The notes below the pieces were generated by a model. The model was not told the origin of the DNA, did not search any database, and saw only the letters and a program-made list of their open reading frames with translations. DNA of 64,000 nucleotides, taken from assembly GCA_030248065.1 (NCBI GenBank), contig JASAMV010008502.1:1-64000 (forward strand). Reading direction: 5' to 3'. The stretch is from Rhynchonema sp. JSB1_4 (taxonomy: Eukaryota; Nematoda; Chromadorea; Monhysterida; Xyalidae). Below are positions 35,664-48,071 of the stretch, piece by piece (the stretch's first letter is position 1; each line of letters opens with the position of its first letter). The position numbers and the translations under genes are program-made.

Positions 35664-38600
35664 TCAAGGCGAAACAGGGTGTGCCGTTGCAGCAGAGGGC
35701 GGCGTCATTATATCGTCATCATAGTCATCAAGTGCGTGCTCTCTCAGCTGTTCCTGCTTCTTGATTTTCTGAGTCTGACCCCTTTGGTCGGCCAGAGTGC
35801 TGTTCGACGTTTTGGTCAACTGGCCAGTAGTGGCCGACATTGCCATCGTGTGCGTGCCGGTGCCATACATACCGCTAGCGCCGGATGCCGAGTAATAGCC
35901 ATGAGCGGCCGCACTGTACTGTTGCAGATGAGGGGGCAGATGCGAACCGCCTTGTGCGTCAGCCAGCGTGTATGGTTGTTGTCCGACCACGTAGGTACGA
36001 TCGATCACACCACGACTGCCCGAACCCATCGACGATGGCAGAGATGCACCACCGCCGTAGCCTGTTGGTGGTAGGGATCATTGGTGTAGTTGCCATATCT
36101 GGCAGTGTTTCGTGACTCGTTGGATAAGTTTGTGCGACAGAAACGCACTCATAGCACCAACCAGCTGGTGCGGTTTTTTGGGGTCATTACTCACGTTCCA
36201 TCTGGTACAATCGCACTGGCGATAAGCTGGCATTACGCCCGTCTTCGGAAACAGGGCCGAAACGGAGCAACTGGAAACAAAAAAAATAAAAATAAACTAA
36301 TCAAAATCACCCACCAGGACTGGGTGACGCACTGAGCAGCGCAGGTGACGCGGACATGGATGTGCCGGGCGTGTGTTGCATCGCGCCCATGTGATCGTAA
36401 CCGTAATGACGCATCGGAGGTGACGACAGCATCATACCCGATGGGATTGGACGCTGCAAAGACGCCAGTTAGATAGATGCATCAAACTTGGTCTACACAG
36501 TTCGGTTCTGCTTTGGTCTGGTCGCGTGACCCTTTTTATCACATCCTGGCCCTCAATACGACAAAATTAAGTGACAAAGCAGAACCAGCCAGCCGGGCCA
36601 GGCCAGACCTTTGAAAAGCAGATCGATCACTTTAGGTAGAGCATCACATTAACAGCGTAACATCAAGAAACACATACAATAGGTACTTTGGAACCACTTG
36701 CCTCCAAAGAAATATACATGGAAACAGGGCACAAGACGGAGACAACAAACAATGCGGAGAGGCAACAGCGACAACACCAACAACTTCAAACACAAAAACA
36801 GGCCAAAATCACACTCAAACAGAGAACACGAACGCTCGTGAAATTTTAGACACACTCGAAACAAACCAACATTTTCGTTCAGTTATTAGCCAGAAAGTAG
36901 CTCGAAATTCTGGCACGCAGCATAACGGCAGGCACACACGAGTGGTACTTGTACAATAACGACACGCAAACTCACACTAAACCAGTACGCATACATCGCA
37001 GAGAATAGCTGTTGTTAGTTGGGAACATTAACTGTTGTTAGTTAGTTCAACATGTTACTTTGTAAAATTATTGCCAAAATAACTTTTTCACTGTGACGAA
37101 CAATAAAAAAATCCACCCACCATAGCCGTGGTTAACTTCAGGGGCGCTAGATTTTTCGGTTTTTCCGGCGGCGCTTTGGTTGTGGGCCGTGTGATAAGCC
37201 AGTAAGTCTCCAAGAATTCGGCCAAATGTTCACAAGCGTCTTCGAGTTGGTTTTCGTCCAGAATCACATCGAATAATTCCTGAGGAAGGCGAAACTACTC
37301 TTCAAAGTTATGATAAAGCTGAAGTGCTATTTCGCACAATCTACACTTCGTTAGCAGCTTGAAAAAATCAATCACGCACGTTTTTCCGCTCCCAAGATAC
37401 TGCATGAATAAGCTGAGAAATGTGTCACTGCTGGTGCATGAAGATCCAGTGCTAAGGGCTTCCTTGTTTGCGGCCGTTCGATTCCCAACAAAAAAACCCT
37501 TCAAAGTATAGTGATCAAACGAACAGCGAGTTTCGCCCGTTTCATTGGTTTTCAGGTTTTCACAGACATGCGTGCGGTGCACCAGGACGTCATCAGTGCC
37601 ACTATCAACAGCAACCGCGCACTCACATAAGGACACTGTGCAAGTTTCTCCGCGGCGACCATCTGCACGTTCATATTTCTGGACTGTGATTTGCCCCTGG
37701 ATTTAATCAATCGCTGCAGCACTTTTGGCGACGCAATCTTGATGTAGACAATGATGGGCGCCAACGAGGTTTTGGCCAGTTGCGATGGATGATTGATGGT
37801 GTCACAGTCCAAGACGATCAGCTGCATTGTGCGCGCCAACTCGAATATTCGCTCGATCTCCGATTGCACGTCGGCTGCAATTGGGAAGGTCTTCTTTCAC
37901 CCCTTCTTTTTTGGAACATTGAGATTTGGAAAAAATAGGATAAGTAGTGACTGTTAACAATCCGCCCGCTTCGACCTGTTTTCCCAGACGAGCGGTACAT
38001 CGTCAGTGCGAATGTACCAATGGCCACGTGACCTCAACACACACGAGATCATCCAGTGTTGTTTCAAAGTGACAGAACAAACTTTCACCGAGTGCAATAA
38101 AAACAAACTGAACGAAAAGAAAACAAACCGGTAGCGCCGTCATTGGCAGCGCGTCGGCTGTTTAGTAAAGTTCGCTTTGCCAGTGAAATGTCCGCAGTGA
38201 CGCGCGTAATAATAATTCTGCAAAATGACTGGTGAAAAGTAAGGTGAAGTGAAGCACAGACACAGATAGCTCGTGTCTGAACCACAGTCCAGTTAAAGCT
38301 GATCGGCAAACTGATTCGACTGCACCGCGCGCAAATAAAGTAAGAACATAATTAGAATTCTTATGAAACCTGTCCTGAAACTGATGCTTCAGATAATCGA
38401 ATATCGCCTTCTGCATCATATCCGTCACTTCATATCCTTTTAACGACGGCCCGACCAGCACAACAGGTCGCATTGTTGGTACAACATCATAGGGCGGTTG
38501 GCCGTCGTTTTGGAACTGCAAATTTGCTCAGTTTTTGTGTACATGCGTTGTATTTTTACTTTCGTTTCGAAAATACTGTAGCCGAACGATTATCGCTGTG

Positions 38601-40393
38601 AATATGTTTCTGCCAATGAATGTGGTATTCAAGAAGCATTTTCGTCAGTGTTTCACATTTTAGCGCAATCCCTGCACATTTATTCACCTTTTTGAAGAGC
38701 GCCTTCTTTTTCTGCGCCGGCGTGACCGTTCGTTTGCCGCTGTCGCTTTCATCGAACGGATCATCGCCATTCTGATGATCGACCGCACGACGTTCCGACA
38801 CACCTGTGGTAAACAAAATGAAAATTAAGAGAAACTAAAATAAAAAGGAAGAGAAAATGACCGGGACGGACCGGGTGTGGGCGGCGTGGAATCGCGACCG
38901 GAGGAAGTGATCATGATATTGTCGATGTTCGAACTCGATTGACCAGTTCGACTGAAAAAATACATACTATTAACGAATAGGAAGAGAAAATATCACAAAT
39001 TAAAATTAGGAGAAAAATTGCTCACAATCGACTGGTCCGTTGCGCAGCTCTGACCGCCTCGAGCTTGGACGGCGAAGGCACGAAACCCAGATCAGAGTCT
39101 TCTTTCACCAGACGACCTATCCACCAGTCATTGTTGTATTTCTGAAATTTTTGACCAAAATACAGTGTACTCAGTTTACAGTGACCCCGCTTTGTCGTGA
39201 AGCCCTCCACGCATGTTGCACAGTGAATACATTTTGGGTCACCACAACAAATAGTGAATATTATAATTATTCGTAATGACCGAAAAGTACAGCTACCGAT
39301 TCATTTACCAGAAAAAGTGCAACGTCGCAGTTGTTGATACTTGTTGCTGGCTATGGCCAAGCCATACCGATTTTGCGCTTACCGTACTTGAAAATAGTGC
39401 AGACCGTGTTATTTCGAGTAATGACAAAAAACGAAATATGGTACCTCTTTGATGTGGAGAAAGTCCTTGGCCTCGAACGACACGGCACAACTGTGCACCG
39501 GCACTTCTTGTTCATCATCCCCATTGTAGTCGACGTTGGTGCGCACAGCGAACGCGACCGGCTTGTACTGCAAATATATATTGGCGGTGATTGCTGCAAA
39601 CGTGAGCCTAAATTTAGGCAATTCGTGGATTTTTCATTGTTTTCGAATTTGCATGAGGACAAGATTTCAAATTTGTTCTGCAATGAGGACAAGAATCAGT
39701 AATCACCAAATTTGCAGTCATATACTGTAAATGATTGTCCCGAAACATTTTCGTGTGCGATCAGTTTTTGCGAAAAAGTCAAAGCAGTGTGAAATCCCTT
39801 GGTTTCACTGCAGTTTCGTCCTAGAATGTGGCATTAGAAACGCTTTCTCTCAAAAACTTACGAATAGATGCACTGACAGTTTGTGCCCAGGCCAAACAGA
39901 CGTCTGAATTTCAATTATAAAAAAGGTAAAGGCGTTCCGCAGAAGGCTCCGCGAGGGACCTACCAACAACCCGTTGCCGGTGACTCTAATGGGTAGGTGC
40001 CTGTTACCCGCAGCAATTGCTGCTTCCCATTTACCGACCTTTCTCAGGGATGGAAGGCCGGGTTGACCCACGACACCACTTTGATGTTGCTCCGTCCGCT
40101 GGGGGTTGATCCCAGAACTAACCAGGCCAAACACTGCTTAGCCTGCCAGATCGGACGGGGTACACACGAACGAGCAAACGTGGTATGGGTGCCGCCAATT
40201 GCAATTCGCCCCATCCAACCTCAGCCAATTCCAACAATTGTCTCGCCGTCTGCTCACTATCGGCGGGTGCTTGTCGTCGTCGTCGCGCGAACAACGGATG
40301 TGTCGGGCCGAGCACCGGCGTTGTCGGACTCGCGTGTCCGCCGGCCAGATTCTCATCGCTGATGTCGACGCTGAAGTTCGAGTCGCTCGATGT
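35664..40393 (-). CDS. CACNB: Voltage-gated calcium channel beta subunit (N-terminal exon(s) missing)
   Basis: A cytoplasmic subunit that binds the alpha-1 interaction domain and controls surface expression and gating of high-voltage calcium channels. Exons in transcript order: 40393-40220, 39567-39445, 39141-39026, 38951-38872, 38803-38688, 38515-38370, 38217-38129, 37874-37627, 37279-37121, 36453-36315, 36242-36195, 36061-35664. They join in frame to 611 residues plus stop. SH3 core: [33 protein letters not shown] variable HOOK follows. Guanylate-kinase-like domain (about 204-400): [66 protein letters not shown]. The C-terminal tail is Ser/Gly/Tyr/His-rich. The 36242 exon start is set by phase; a competing acceptor lies at 36271. 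The first visible exon is not an initiator exon; its start codon was not found upstream. Confidence 0.93.
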
Positions 40394-41396
40394 CTGCAAT
40401 TCGGACGATGGAATTGAAGTGAGTGAATTTGAATTCGGTTTATTTTGATGAAATGAAGCACGCGAACCGACCGTCGCTGCCTGGGACAAATTGCAAGCAC
40501 GTGGTGACGGTCGGGGGTCGGGGACCGGGATTGTCTCATATGAAACGTACGTTTTGACGTTGCGCTTGAACTGGGATATTTTGAAAAAAAAACTCCCTTT
40601 TGAATTTTACTGCAAGCCAACTTTGGTAATTATTCGCACACAAGACAACTACTTAACTTTTATGTGCCACAAAGTATATACGTCGCGCGCAGCGCGCTAT
40701 TTTTTGCACTTTTAAGGCGTTTCAGTCGAAATTTGGGCACTTTGAGTGAGGCGCGTAGGGGGTAGTGCACCAGGTCAGGGTACCACCATATGGGGAACCC
40801 CAGCTACAACAGCCTTGCCACTATGCATTGGTTTCACCGGCTGTTTTCCTATTGATGAAACAAGACTCGCAACGAACATCTCTGCTTTCAGCAGTTCCTA
40901 GTTCACCACCGTGAAGTTAACGAACGCACCTGTCGCTTGATTCCGTGCATTGTTTATCACAGACGTTGTCGGTTGGACGGCAAAGTAAGAGAGAACGCCT
41001 TCACAATTCCGTCGAATCACCGCTTCCGAGCGTCGATCGCCCAGTCAGATTTATTTTGGCCGCCCGGTCATAATCAAAACCATTTTGGATCATAATGACA
41101 TCATGTTTGCAAGCATTTAACTGAATTCTTGATCTCAGGTGTTCAGCCAGTCTGGTCGATTAACTTTTAGTCCTTGTTGAGTGCCGCCGTGACGAATGTG
41201 CAGGAATGGACGACATGTTGTCACAAAAAATGGATTGTGTTCTTCATTTTCATTTTACATAATGAACCTGAACCTCAACCTGAACATAAGTTCATTTTAA
41301 TTCATCCCAGGGGATGCCTGAAACAGAAAGAAACAATACGGATTCAGCCAAATAGTAGTAAAAATCAAGGAACCACTTTTTCAGTATAAAAAATTA
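40394..41396. other. Upstream flank of calcium channel gene
   Basis: No exon could be recognised. It contains a GCGCG-type hairpin (40681-40700) and A/T-rich sequence. The missing 5' exon may lie beyond the transposon nest. Confidence 0.4.
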
Positions 41397-42306
41397 CCGT
41401 AAAAACCTAAATACAGCCCCCCCCCGGAATAGAGCCCCCCCGTAATACAGCCCCCCCCAAAAAGGGGTCAGTGAATTAATAGAGACCCCCCCGGAATAGA
41501 GCCCCCCCCCCTAAGTAACATCCCCTATACAGTAGTGTATTAAGGCCTGATAGTGGTGCACAGGTACATTTATGCACGTTTATTGTTCGTTCAGAGCACA
41601 TAATATGCCTCTAATTGACGAATAGACACGAATAAATGCGATTACAAGCAGTGTTGGAGGTACTCTGGAGGGGGGGATACCTACTGTACCGCGCTCGGCG
41701 AGGGGGGGATACCTACTGTACCAGAGCCGATGGCCTGGGGGGGGTTATGTACCTAGGGGGGGGTTTGGGGGGGGTTGGGGGGGGGTTAGGTTTTGGGGTA
41801 AAAATTTTTAATGTGTTTATTATGTGTGGAATCGTGTGAAAACGTAGTATTTACGCGCGTAGCGCGCGAATTTGGGGTAATTTGAGGTAAAAACCACTGA
41901 TTTAACACTAATTTTGGTCATTTTGATAAAAAATGGCACTTTTGAGGCAAAATCGGGGGGGATACCTACTGTACCGGGGTGAAAATCGGGGGGGATACAC
42001 CATGCCAAACATCGGGGGGGATACCTACTGTACCAGGCAAGGGGGGGATACCTACTGTACTGGGGGGGGGGGCTACCCCCCCCCCCCAAACCCCCCCACC
42101 TCCAACACTGATTACAAGCGAAAAAACATCCTTTCAAGCCCATTTTTAGGGGTTTTTGGGGGGTATTTCTGGGAACAATTTTTCAGGTTCGGGTCAGTGA
42201 ATTAATAGAGGCCCCCCCGGAATAGAGCCCCCCCCCGTAATAGCGCCCCCCCAAAATGGGGTCAGTGAATTAATAGAGCCCCCCCCTTCTATTTAGGTTT
42301 TTACGG
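41397..42306 (+). mobile_element. Mariner-type MITE M1, copy 1, split by hAT insertion
   Basis: Terminal inverted repeats CCGTAAAAACCTAAATA, flanked by TA (41395-41396, 42307-42308). C-run blocks such as aatagagccccccc lie near both ends. A hAT element interrupts it at 41649-42110. Copies at 52803-53235 and 54314-54723 lack that insertion. Confidence 0.88.
41649..42110. mobile_element. hAT MITE family F1 nested in M1
   Basis: Ends CAGTGTTGGAGGT and ACCTCCAACACTG, with the 8-bp duplication ATTACAAG (41641-41648, 42111-42118). The repeated subterminal motif is GGGGGATACCTACTGTACC, and the central hairpin is cgcgcgtagcgcgcg at about 41855. Confidence 0.92.
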
Positions 42307-42454
42307 TAAGCCTACGATATTTTCAACTTTTTGGCTTCCAAAACATCCAACTTTTGACCCCCCCCGCCCCCCTTGCCTGCAACACCGTTGTTTTCAACCA
42401 AAAAATAGGTTCAAAAAATCGCAAAAATTATGACAAAAATTGGGTCAAAATCTG

Positions 42455-42610
42455 AGCCAAAAATTCGGGCCGGGCCGGAGATTTGGGGGTTCCGGGTCGG
42501 GCCGGGCACCCCGGCCCGACGGTCGGGCCGGGCGGGAGATTTGGGGGCTCGGGCCGGGCCGGGCCGGCCAAACACGGCAAGATTGCGACCTCTGTTCCGG
42601 TCCCAACCCC
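42455..42610. mobile_element. F5-family fragment ((GGGCC)-rich)
   Basis: Blocks of GGGCCGGGCC with spacers like the F5 hAT family elsewhere in the window. Clean ends were not found. Confidence 0.55.
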
Positions 42611-42777
42611 GCATCATACTTACCTCCCACACATGGGCCTGCCACTACACTGAGCATGATGATTTTCTCTTTCTTTGCGTTTCGCAAGTTCATCACCTCC
42701 GGAAATCGGGCTCGTGTTGGCGTAGTTTGCCTACTGACTGTATACTATAATCAGTCTTCCATCAACCAACCCCAGAA

Positions 42778-44155
42778 TAGAATTCAAATTCAAATTTTAT
42801 TTGCAAGCTCACGCAAAGACCTACAACGAGATCCGGAAAACACCTGAAAAATAAACGAGTGTACGTAACATAATGATAATCATGAATGAACAAACGACAA
42901 AACGTACCAGAGAAATTTTAAACCAACCAAAAACAGCAACGACATGCGAAAAATCAGTGATCAATGGCGCACACGAGATGACAACAGGCGATAAAAAAAA
43001 TTGATGATTACCTGAAAGCAGCAACTCAGTGACTGAGGAGATCAGTCAACGACGGCTGAGAATTTTGTTGAAATATGGCGAGAAACTACGTCTCGACCAC
43101 GTGAGTTTAGTTTAGATTTAAAGGCCGCAATTGAGGCAGCGGAGACGACGTCCTCTGGGAGCCTGTTCCAGAGGTCCACAACGCGATAAGCCCAATACCC
43201 GGACAAGTCCGGACCCGCGCCATGAACTCGACACAAACTGTGGGACAGTGGGAGTGCCCTCGGGTTGGGCGGCCGGTGTCACGCGATGGAAAGAATGATT
43301 CCTTGGTTACCCCAGGTATGAGACCACGAACGACTTTGTACACGAGCACAAGATCGTTCACGGTCCGGCGATAAATTAGGGGGTCCAAATTTAGTGCATG
43401 CAAACGCTGTTGTGTCTGCATGCCTGGTAAATAATAAGTAAACCTACGTTGAATTTTTTCAACGTTTTTAGCCAAAGTGACATTTTGAGGGGACCAAATG
43501 GACATGGAAAATTCCAGTAATGGACGAACATAGGCCAAGTAGAGTTTGCGGAGGAAGTGGAAGTGGAAGTCGAATACGACTGTGGAAATTACGGCGGATG
43601 GTCTTTTCCATTCTACTGGCGTCGGCCACAATTTTACCAATGTGTGACTCAAATTTTAAGTTTTGTTGGTCAATTATGACACCCAGGTCCCGGACATGGG
43701 GAGGTGAAACAATATGCTCATTCCCACAAAAATAGACAGGTGGGACTTGGGGGCGATTCCCAAGCCTTACAGTGACGCTCTTATGACTGGCTAGGGCCAT
43801 GCCATTTGCAGGGAGCCAACTAATGACCGCATTTATGTCACCCTGGAGGATTTTGTGATCAACAGCACTACGGATTTCCCTATAAATTTTGATGTCATCA
43901 GCGTAGAGATACAGGTAGGTGCCTGGATGCACTACGCTGACAACATCATTTATATAAATGAGAAAAAGAGTCGGGCCGAAAACACTGCCCTGGGCAACCC
44001 CGGAGGTGACCGGAGTCCACCCAGAAACAGCGTCACCGACCCGAACCCGTTGTGACCGTCCACTTAGGTAGGAAGATACCCAAGTGAGTATAATAAATGA
44101 CGGGGGAAACCGCAGTGCTGTAGTTATTCTCAATCCCGCCGCATCTTATATTGAG
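42778..44155 (-). mobile_element. 5'-truncated non-LTR retrotransposon
   Basis: On the minus strand, reverse transcriptase motifs appear as SGVAQGSVFGPTLFLIYIND, then LYLYADDIKIY (the YADD catalytic box), then a thumb-like region and a C-terminal block AYRVVDLWNRLPEDVVSAAS seen in CR1/L2/Jockey-type elements. The frame shifts near 43600 and again near 43200. The 3' end (low coordinates) has a short UTR with AATAAA and ends in gaattt repeats (about 42780-42796). The endonuclease half is missing. It is a dead copy. Confidence 0.88.
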
Positions 44156-44181
44156 AGAATAAGAAGAGAAAAAGAAAGGTA

Positions 44182-44607
44182 CCGTATTGTCGGAAATAGA
44201 ACCCCCCCATTAATTGACCCCCCCCCATTAATTGAACCCCCCTAAATGGCTCGAAATCAAAAATAGAACCCCCCCCATTAATTGACCCCCCCATTAATAG
44301 AACCCCACCCCCAACCTTCACCGTACCACAGATTAGTGGTATGGTAGGGCTGTGTTGTTGTGTCAAACGTTGTTTAAGCTTGCGTACACAACAGAATACA
44401 CCTTTTTAAGCATAATCGACGCTGTTAAAGGCAGAAAATACGGAAAACAAGCCATTTTTATGGGCATTATTAACAATGATTTTTTTCGTCGGGGGGCCAA
44501 ATGAAAAATATAACCCCCCCAATAATTGACCCCCCCATAAATTGAACCCCCCCAAAATGACCCCAGTGAAAAAATAGACCCCCCGGGTTCTATTTCCGAC
44601 AATACGG
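44182..44607 (+). mobile_element. Mariner-type MITE M2, copy 1
   Basis: Terminal inverted repeats begin CCGTATTGTCGGAAATAG and are flanked by TA. C-run/attaatt blocks lie at both ends. It is uninterrupted, so it is a template for reading the invaded copy at 45293-53461. Confidence 0.9.
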
Positions 44608-44651
44608 TACTACCGCGTATTGTCACGAGCGACTATTTATACGGAAATCTA

Positions 44652-45077
44652 TACTTGCGGGCCGGAAAAAAAACCGTTTTTTTTCCGGAAAAAAAAACCG
44701 AAAAAAAACCGTTTTTTTTCCGAGGCCCGGAAAAATACGTTTTTATTTTTCCGGAAATTTTTCCAAGTGGCAACTTTTGGAAAAAAAACGGTTTTTTTTC
44801 CAAAAATTTCCGAAATATTTTCAAAGGTTGCGAAAGAATGTTGTCAAAACCAATGTAAATCGGTGCTAAACAGTTCAAAATGAGCACTTTTTAATCTCCA
44901 AGTGCATTTTTAGCCTGTTTCAGGCCATTTCCCGACAAAATTTTCTCCAAAATAGGCGTTTTTGGACCATGTGTATCCTTAAGTACTGGAAAAATATTTG
45001 GAAAAAAAACGGTTTTTTTTCCGGAAAAAAAACGGTTTTTTTTCCAAAAATATATTTTGCGGAAAAATACGCAAGTA
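44652..45077. mobile_element. Mariner-type MITE C, copy 1
   Basis: Ends TACTTGCG and CGCAAGTA, flanked by TA. The interior has repeated small palindromes of the form aaaaaaccgtttttt. A reverse copy is at 48072-48490. Confidence 0.88.
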
Positions 45078-45078
45078 T

Positions 45079-45281
45079 ACGGAAATCCACCCGACCGAGC
45101 ACGCGTCCACGAAAGATACAGCCGTTTTTCGCCGTGGCTGTGTGTTTTATTTGATTCAGGCTGGTGCCTAAGCCTAAGCCTAAGCCTAACCGCAAGCCTA
45201 AGCCTAAGCCTGAAATAGAAGCCTAAACCTTAAGTATGGGACTATGCTTAAGCACACACAAAACGGGTGGATTTCCGTAAA
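45079..45281. repeat. Small inverted-repeat element with GCCTAA repeats
   Basis: Arms cggaaatccacccg (45079) and cgggtggatttccg (45265) enclose about eight GCCTAA-type hexamers (45170-45230). Confidence 0.55.
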
Positions 45282-45341
45282 ATTAGTCAATCTTGTATTG
45301 TCGGAAATAGTACCCGGCAGCCGGCAGAGATCGGAAACGGG

Positions 45342-45724
45342 CAGTGATGTGGTTGGGGGGGGGGTATGGGGGGGTATTACCCCCCAACTGCTAGGTAGCT
45401 TTCTTGCTCCGAAACCCATACCCCCCCAAACTGGCTAGCTAGCTTTCTTGCTCCGGTCATCAAGTAAGAAAAGTGTTGATTTTAGTGCCAAAATGACCAT
45501 TTTATGGGCCAAAATGGTCAAATTCGTTCAAATTTTCTCACACGTGCACAAAAATACGCATTTTAAGGCTTATTTTAGCATAATTTAGACCAAATTTTAT
45601 GCCGCTGTTTTTGACTTCTGGACCAATACCCCCCCAAATCGGGGTACCCGGCTAGCTAGCTAGCTTTCTTGTGCCGGACCCCTCCAGCTAGCTAGCTTTC
45701 TTGCTCGGACCAACTACATCACTG
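45342..45724. mobile_element. hAT MITE family F2
   Basis: Ends CAGTGATGTGGTTGG and CCAACTACATCACTG, with duplication GAAACGGG (45334-45341, 45725-45732). The repeated motif is CTAGCTAGCTTTCTTG. Confidence 0.9.
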
Positions 45725-45962
45725 GAAACGGGCCGGGTAAACTCGGCCCGGCCCGGCCCGGTCGGCGAAAAGTCCGGCCCGGCCCGGCCCGGTCAGCCAA
45801 TTTTCAAGGGCCGAAAACTGAAAAAGTCCAAAAAGCTGAAAAAAATTCGAAAATTTTCTGCAGAATACTTGTTTTCACTGGTGCAGCTGGGGGGAAGGGG
45901 TAGGTAGGTAGATTGACGCGCCATCCTGATGCAGTACGTAAGTCGCCGCCCTGGCTGGTATA

Positions 45963-46511
45963 TACTGTCATAAAGAACCGTTTTTTATTTTTGGTGAAAA
46001 AAAAACGGTTTTTTTTCCGAAAAAAAACCGTTTTTTTTCCAAATACTTTTCCAGTACTTAAGAACGTAATTTCGAAAAATATAACAATTTCAGTGCAAAA
46101 TTTGTTCGACGTGACGAGAGTGCTCTTGAAGAGTGTTGAAGTCAGTCGAAAACACTTGCTTTACACGCTTTTTGGACCATTTTAGGCCGGTTAATTTTTG
46201 TGCTCGAGCCAATTTTTCACTAAAATCGAAAAACTCATCGGTTTTGCATTACAATTTTTTGGAAAAACTGGAATAAAGTACCGATATTTTTCCGATCAAA
46301 GACCGAAAAGGTACCCACGGAAAAATAAATGGAAAAGTATTCGGGTCTCGGAAAAAAAACGGTTTTTTTCGAAAAAAAACCGGTTTTTTTTTCGCCTGCC
46401 AGTATAGCGTGGCAGCGAAGTATTGGAACGCAAGCTGATTTGCGTAAGTTAATGAGCAGCGTATCGTATCCGATTTTAGTATTTACAAACTTTTTTTTTC
46501 GCCTGCCAGTA
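45963..46511. mobile_element. Mariner-type MITE T, copy A, with captured SLC35F5 intron
   Basis: Begins TACTGTCATAAAGAACCG after TA. A right end (cgcctgccagta) occurs at 46404 and again at 46511. The 86 bp between them (46405-46490) are identical to SLC35F5 intron sequence at 60216-60301, next to T copy B. Confidence 0.85.
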
Positions 46512-46696
46512 TAGGCTGGTACAGTTGTAGGTATAATTTTTGGCTCAAAATAGTTTAAAATCGGTATTTTTCACTCCATACAGGCGAAAAATCGCGCGTG
46601 ACGCGCGAAATTAGCGCTTAAGAGTACATTCTCATCAATATGTACACATAAAAATTTTGTTGCCGGACAGTGTGGTGGCAGGCCAATCGACCCAAG

Positions 46697-47571
46697 CAGA
46701 GGTGGGAACAGTGTAGTTCCTGGTCCGGCGCGGCGGTTAGTGTACCTACCCCTTTTTTCCGTGCGGCGGTTAGTGTACCTCCTTGGGGAGGGGAAGGGGG
46801 GGGGGAAGACCCAAATCCAGGAAAAAGTCACTTTTTGGGGTAGAAAATTTGACCGATTTTTGCCCCTTTTTGGAAAAAATTCTTCATAAAAAGGGTATTT
46901 TGGCGACTTTTGACATCATTGACCTAAAAATCACTCATTTTAGGCCTAAAAATGCCCATTTTAGGCCTAAAAATGCCAATTTTAGGCAAAAATTGAGGCG
47001 GTTAGTGTACCTGGCGCGGCGGTTAGTGTACTAGTGTACCTTGGTCGCGGCGGTTAGTGTACCTTAGGGGGGGGACCCCCCCCTCCCCCCCCAGGAACTA
47101 CACTGGGTGGGAATCGGGCCGGGTTACCTCGGCCCGGCCCGGCCCGACGAGGTCCGGGGGTCGGCCCGGCCCGGCCCGACAGTTCGGGCCGGGAAGTCCG
47201 GCCCGGCCCGGCCCGACTTGGAAAAAAGTCGGCCCGGCCCGGCCCGATTTTTTCGGCCCGACTTTTTCTGATGATCTTTTGAAGCAATTTTTTGGTGCAA
47301 AAATTACTGTTTTTTGGTTTAGAAATACCTGATAATCATGGAAGTCGGTACTAATTTGCAGAATCGCGAGAAATTTTGGCAAATTTAGCCTAAAAAATCA
47401 CGATTTTTTGTTGAAATTGGATGATGTCGGGCCTTTTCGGGCCGGCCACCCCGGCCCGGCCCGACATTCCGAAAAGTCGGCCCGGCCCGGCCCGACCGTT
47501 CGGGCCGGAAACCTCGGCCCGGCCCGGCCCGAACGTCGGGCCGGGCGGGGCCGGCCCGATTCCCACCTCTG
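46697..47571. mobile_element. F5-family hAT element inside F7
   Basis: Ends CAGAGGTGGGAA and TTCCCACCTCTG, with duplication GACCCAAG (46689-46696, 47572-47579). It is full of CGGCCCGGCCCG repeats and is itself split by F3. Confidence 0.9.
46709..47105. mobile_element. hAT MITE F3, copy 1, inside F5
   Basis: Ends CAGTGTAGTTCCTGG and CCAGGAACTACACTG, with duplication GGTGGGAA (46701-46708, 47106-47113). The repeated motif is GCGGCGGTTAGTGTACC. Confidence 0.92.
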
Positions 47572-48071
47572 GACCCAAGATACCCTAGGGGGGGGGGGGG
47601 GGGAAGGTTTCGGACTTACTCGAGATACCCCACAGAGGCTACCAGTGTAGTACTTGGTCAGGGAGTTGACGATAGATAGATTGGGGGGACCCGAAATGTG
47701 TTGACGATAGATAGATGACCCAAGTCCGAAATCTGGGGGGGGGTCGACCCAAACTTGTTGACGATAGATAGATGGTGGGGGGGGGGGTCGCCAAAAATCA
47801 AGGCATAGTATAGTGTACTAAGTAGGTAATAATGTGTAAATATTAATGAAAATGTACTAAGATGTACTAAATTCGCGCGTAGCGCGCGATTTTTTGCCTA
47901 TTTGGGACAAAAATACCGATTTTGAGCCATTTTGAGGCAAAAATACCCATTTTGGGGTCGAAATGTGTTGACGATAGATAGATTGTTCCCAGAATTTGTT
48001 GACGATAGATAGATTTGCCCATAAGTGTTGACGATAGATAGATGAAATCAAAAAGTGTTGACGATAGATTA

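Noticed and set aside
35343..35667. Phe/Leu-rich open frames on the minus strand
   Set aside because: Just downstream of the calcium channel stop; A/T-rich 3' UTR composition, no conserved feature.
40080..40130. B-box-like gggttgatccc near a possible SINE
   Set aside because: No A box at proper distance and no tail; within a calcium channel gene intron.
45162..45236. GCCTAA repeats as interstitial telomere (TTAGGC type)
   Set aside because: Only about eight imperfect units, lying inside inverted-repeat elements here and at 53846-53930; no long array.
47054..47578. Open frames rich in Gly, Arg, Pro and Ala
   Set aside because: Translations of CGGCCCGG repeats in F5 elements; readable on both strands, so not coding evidence.
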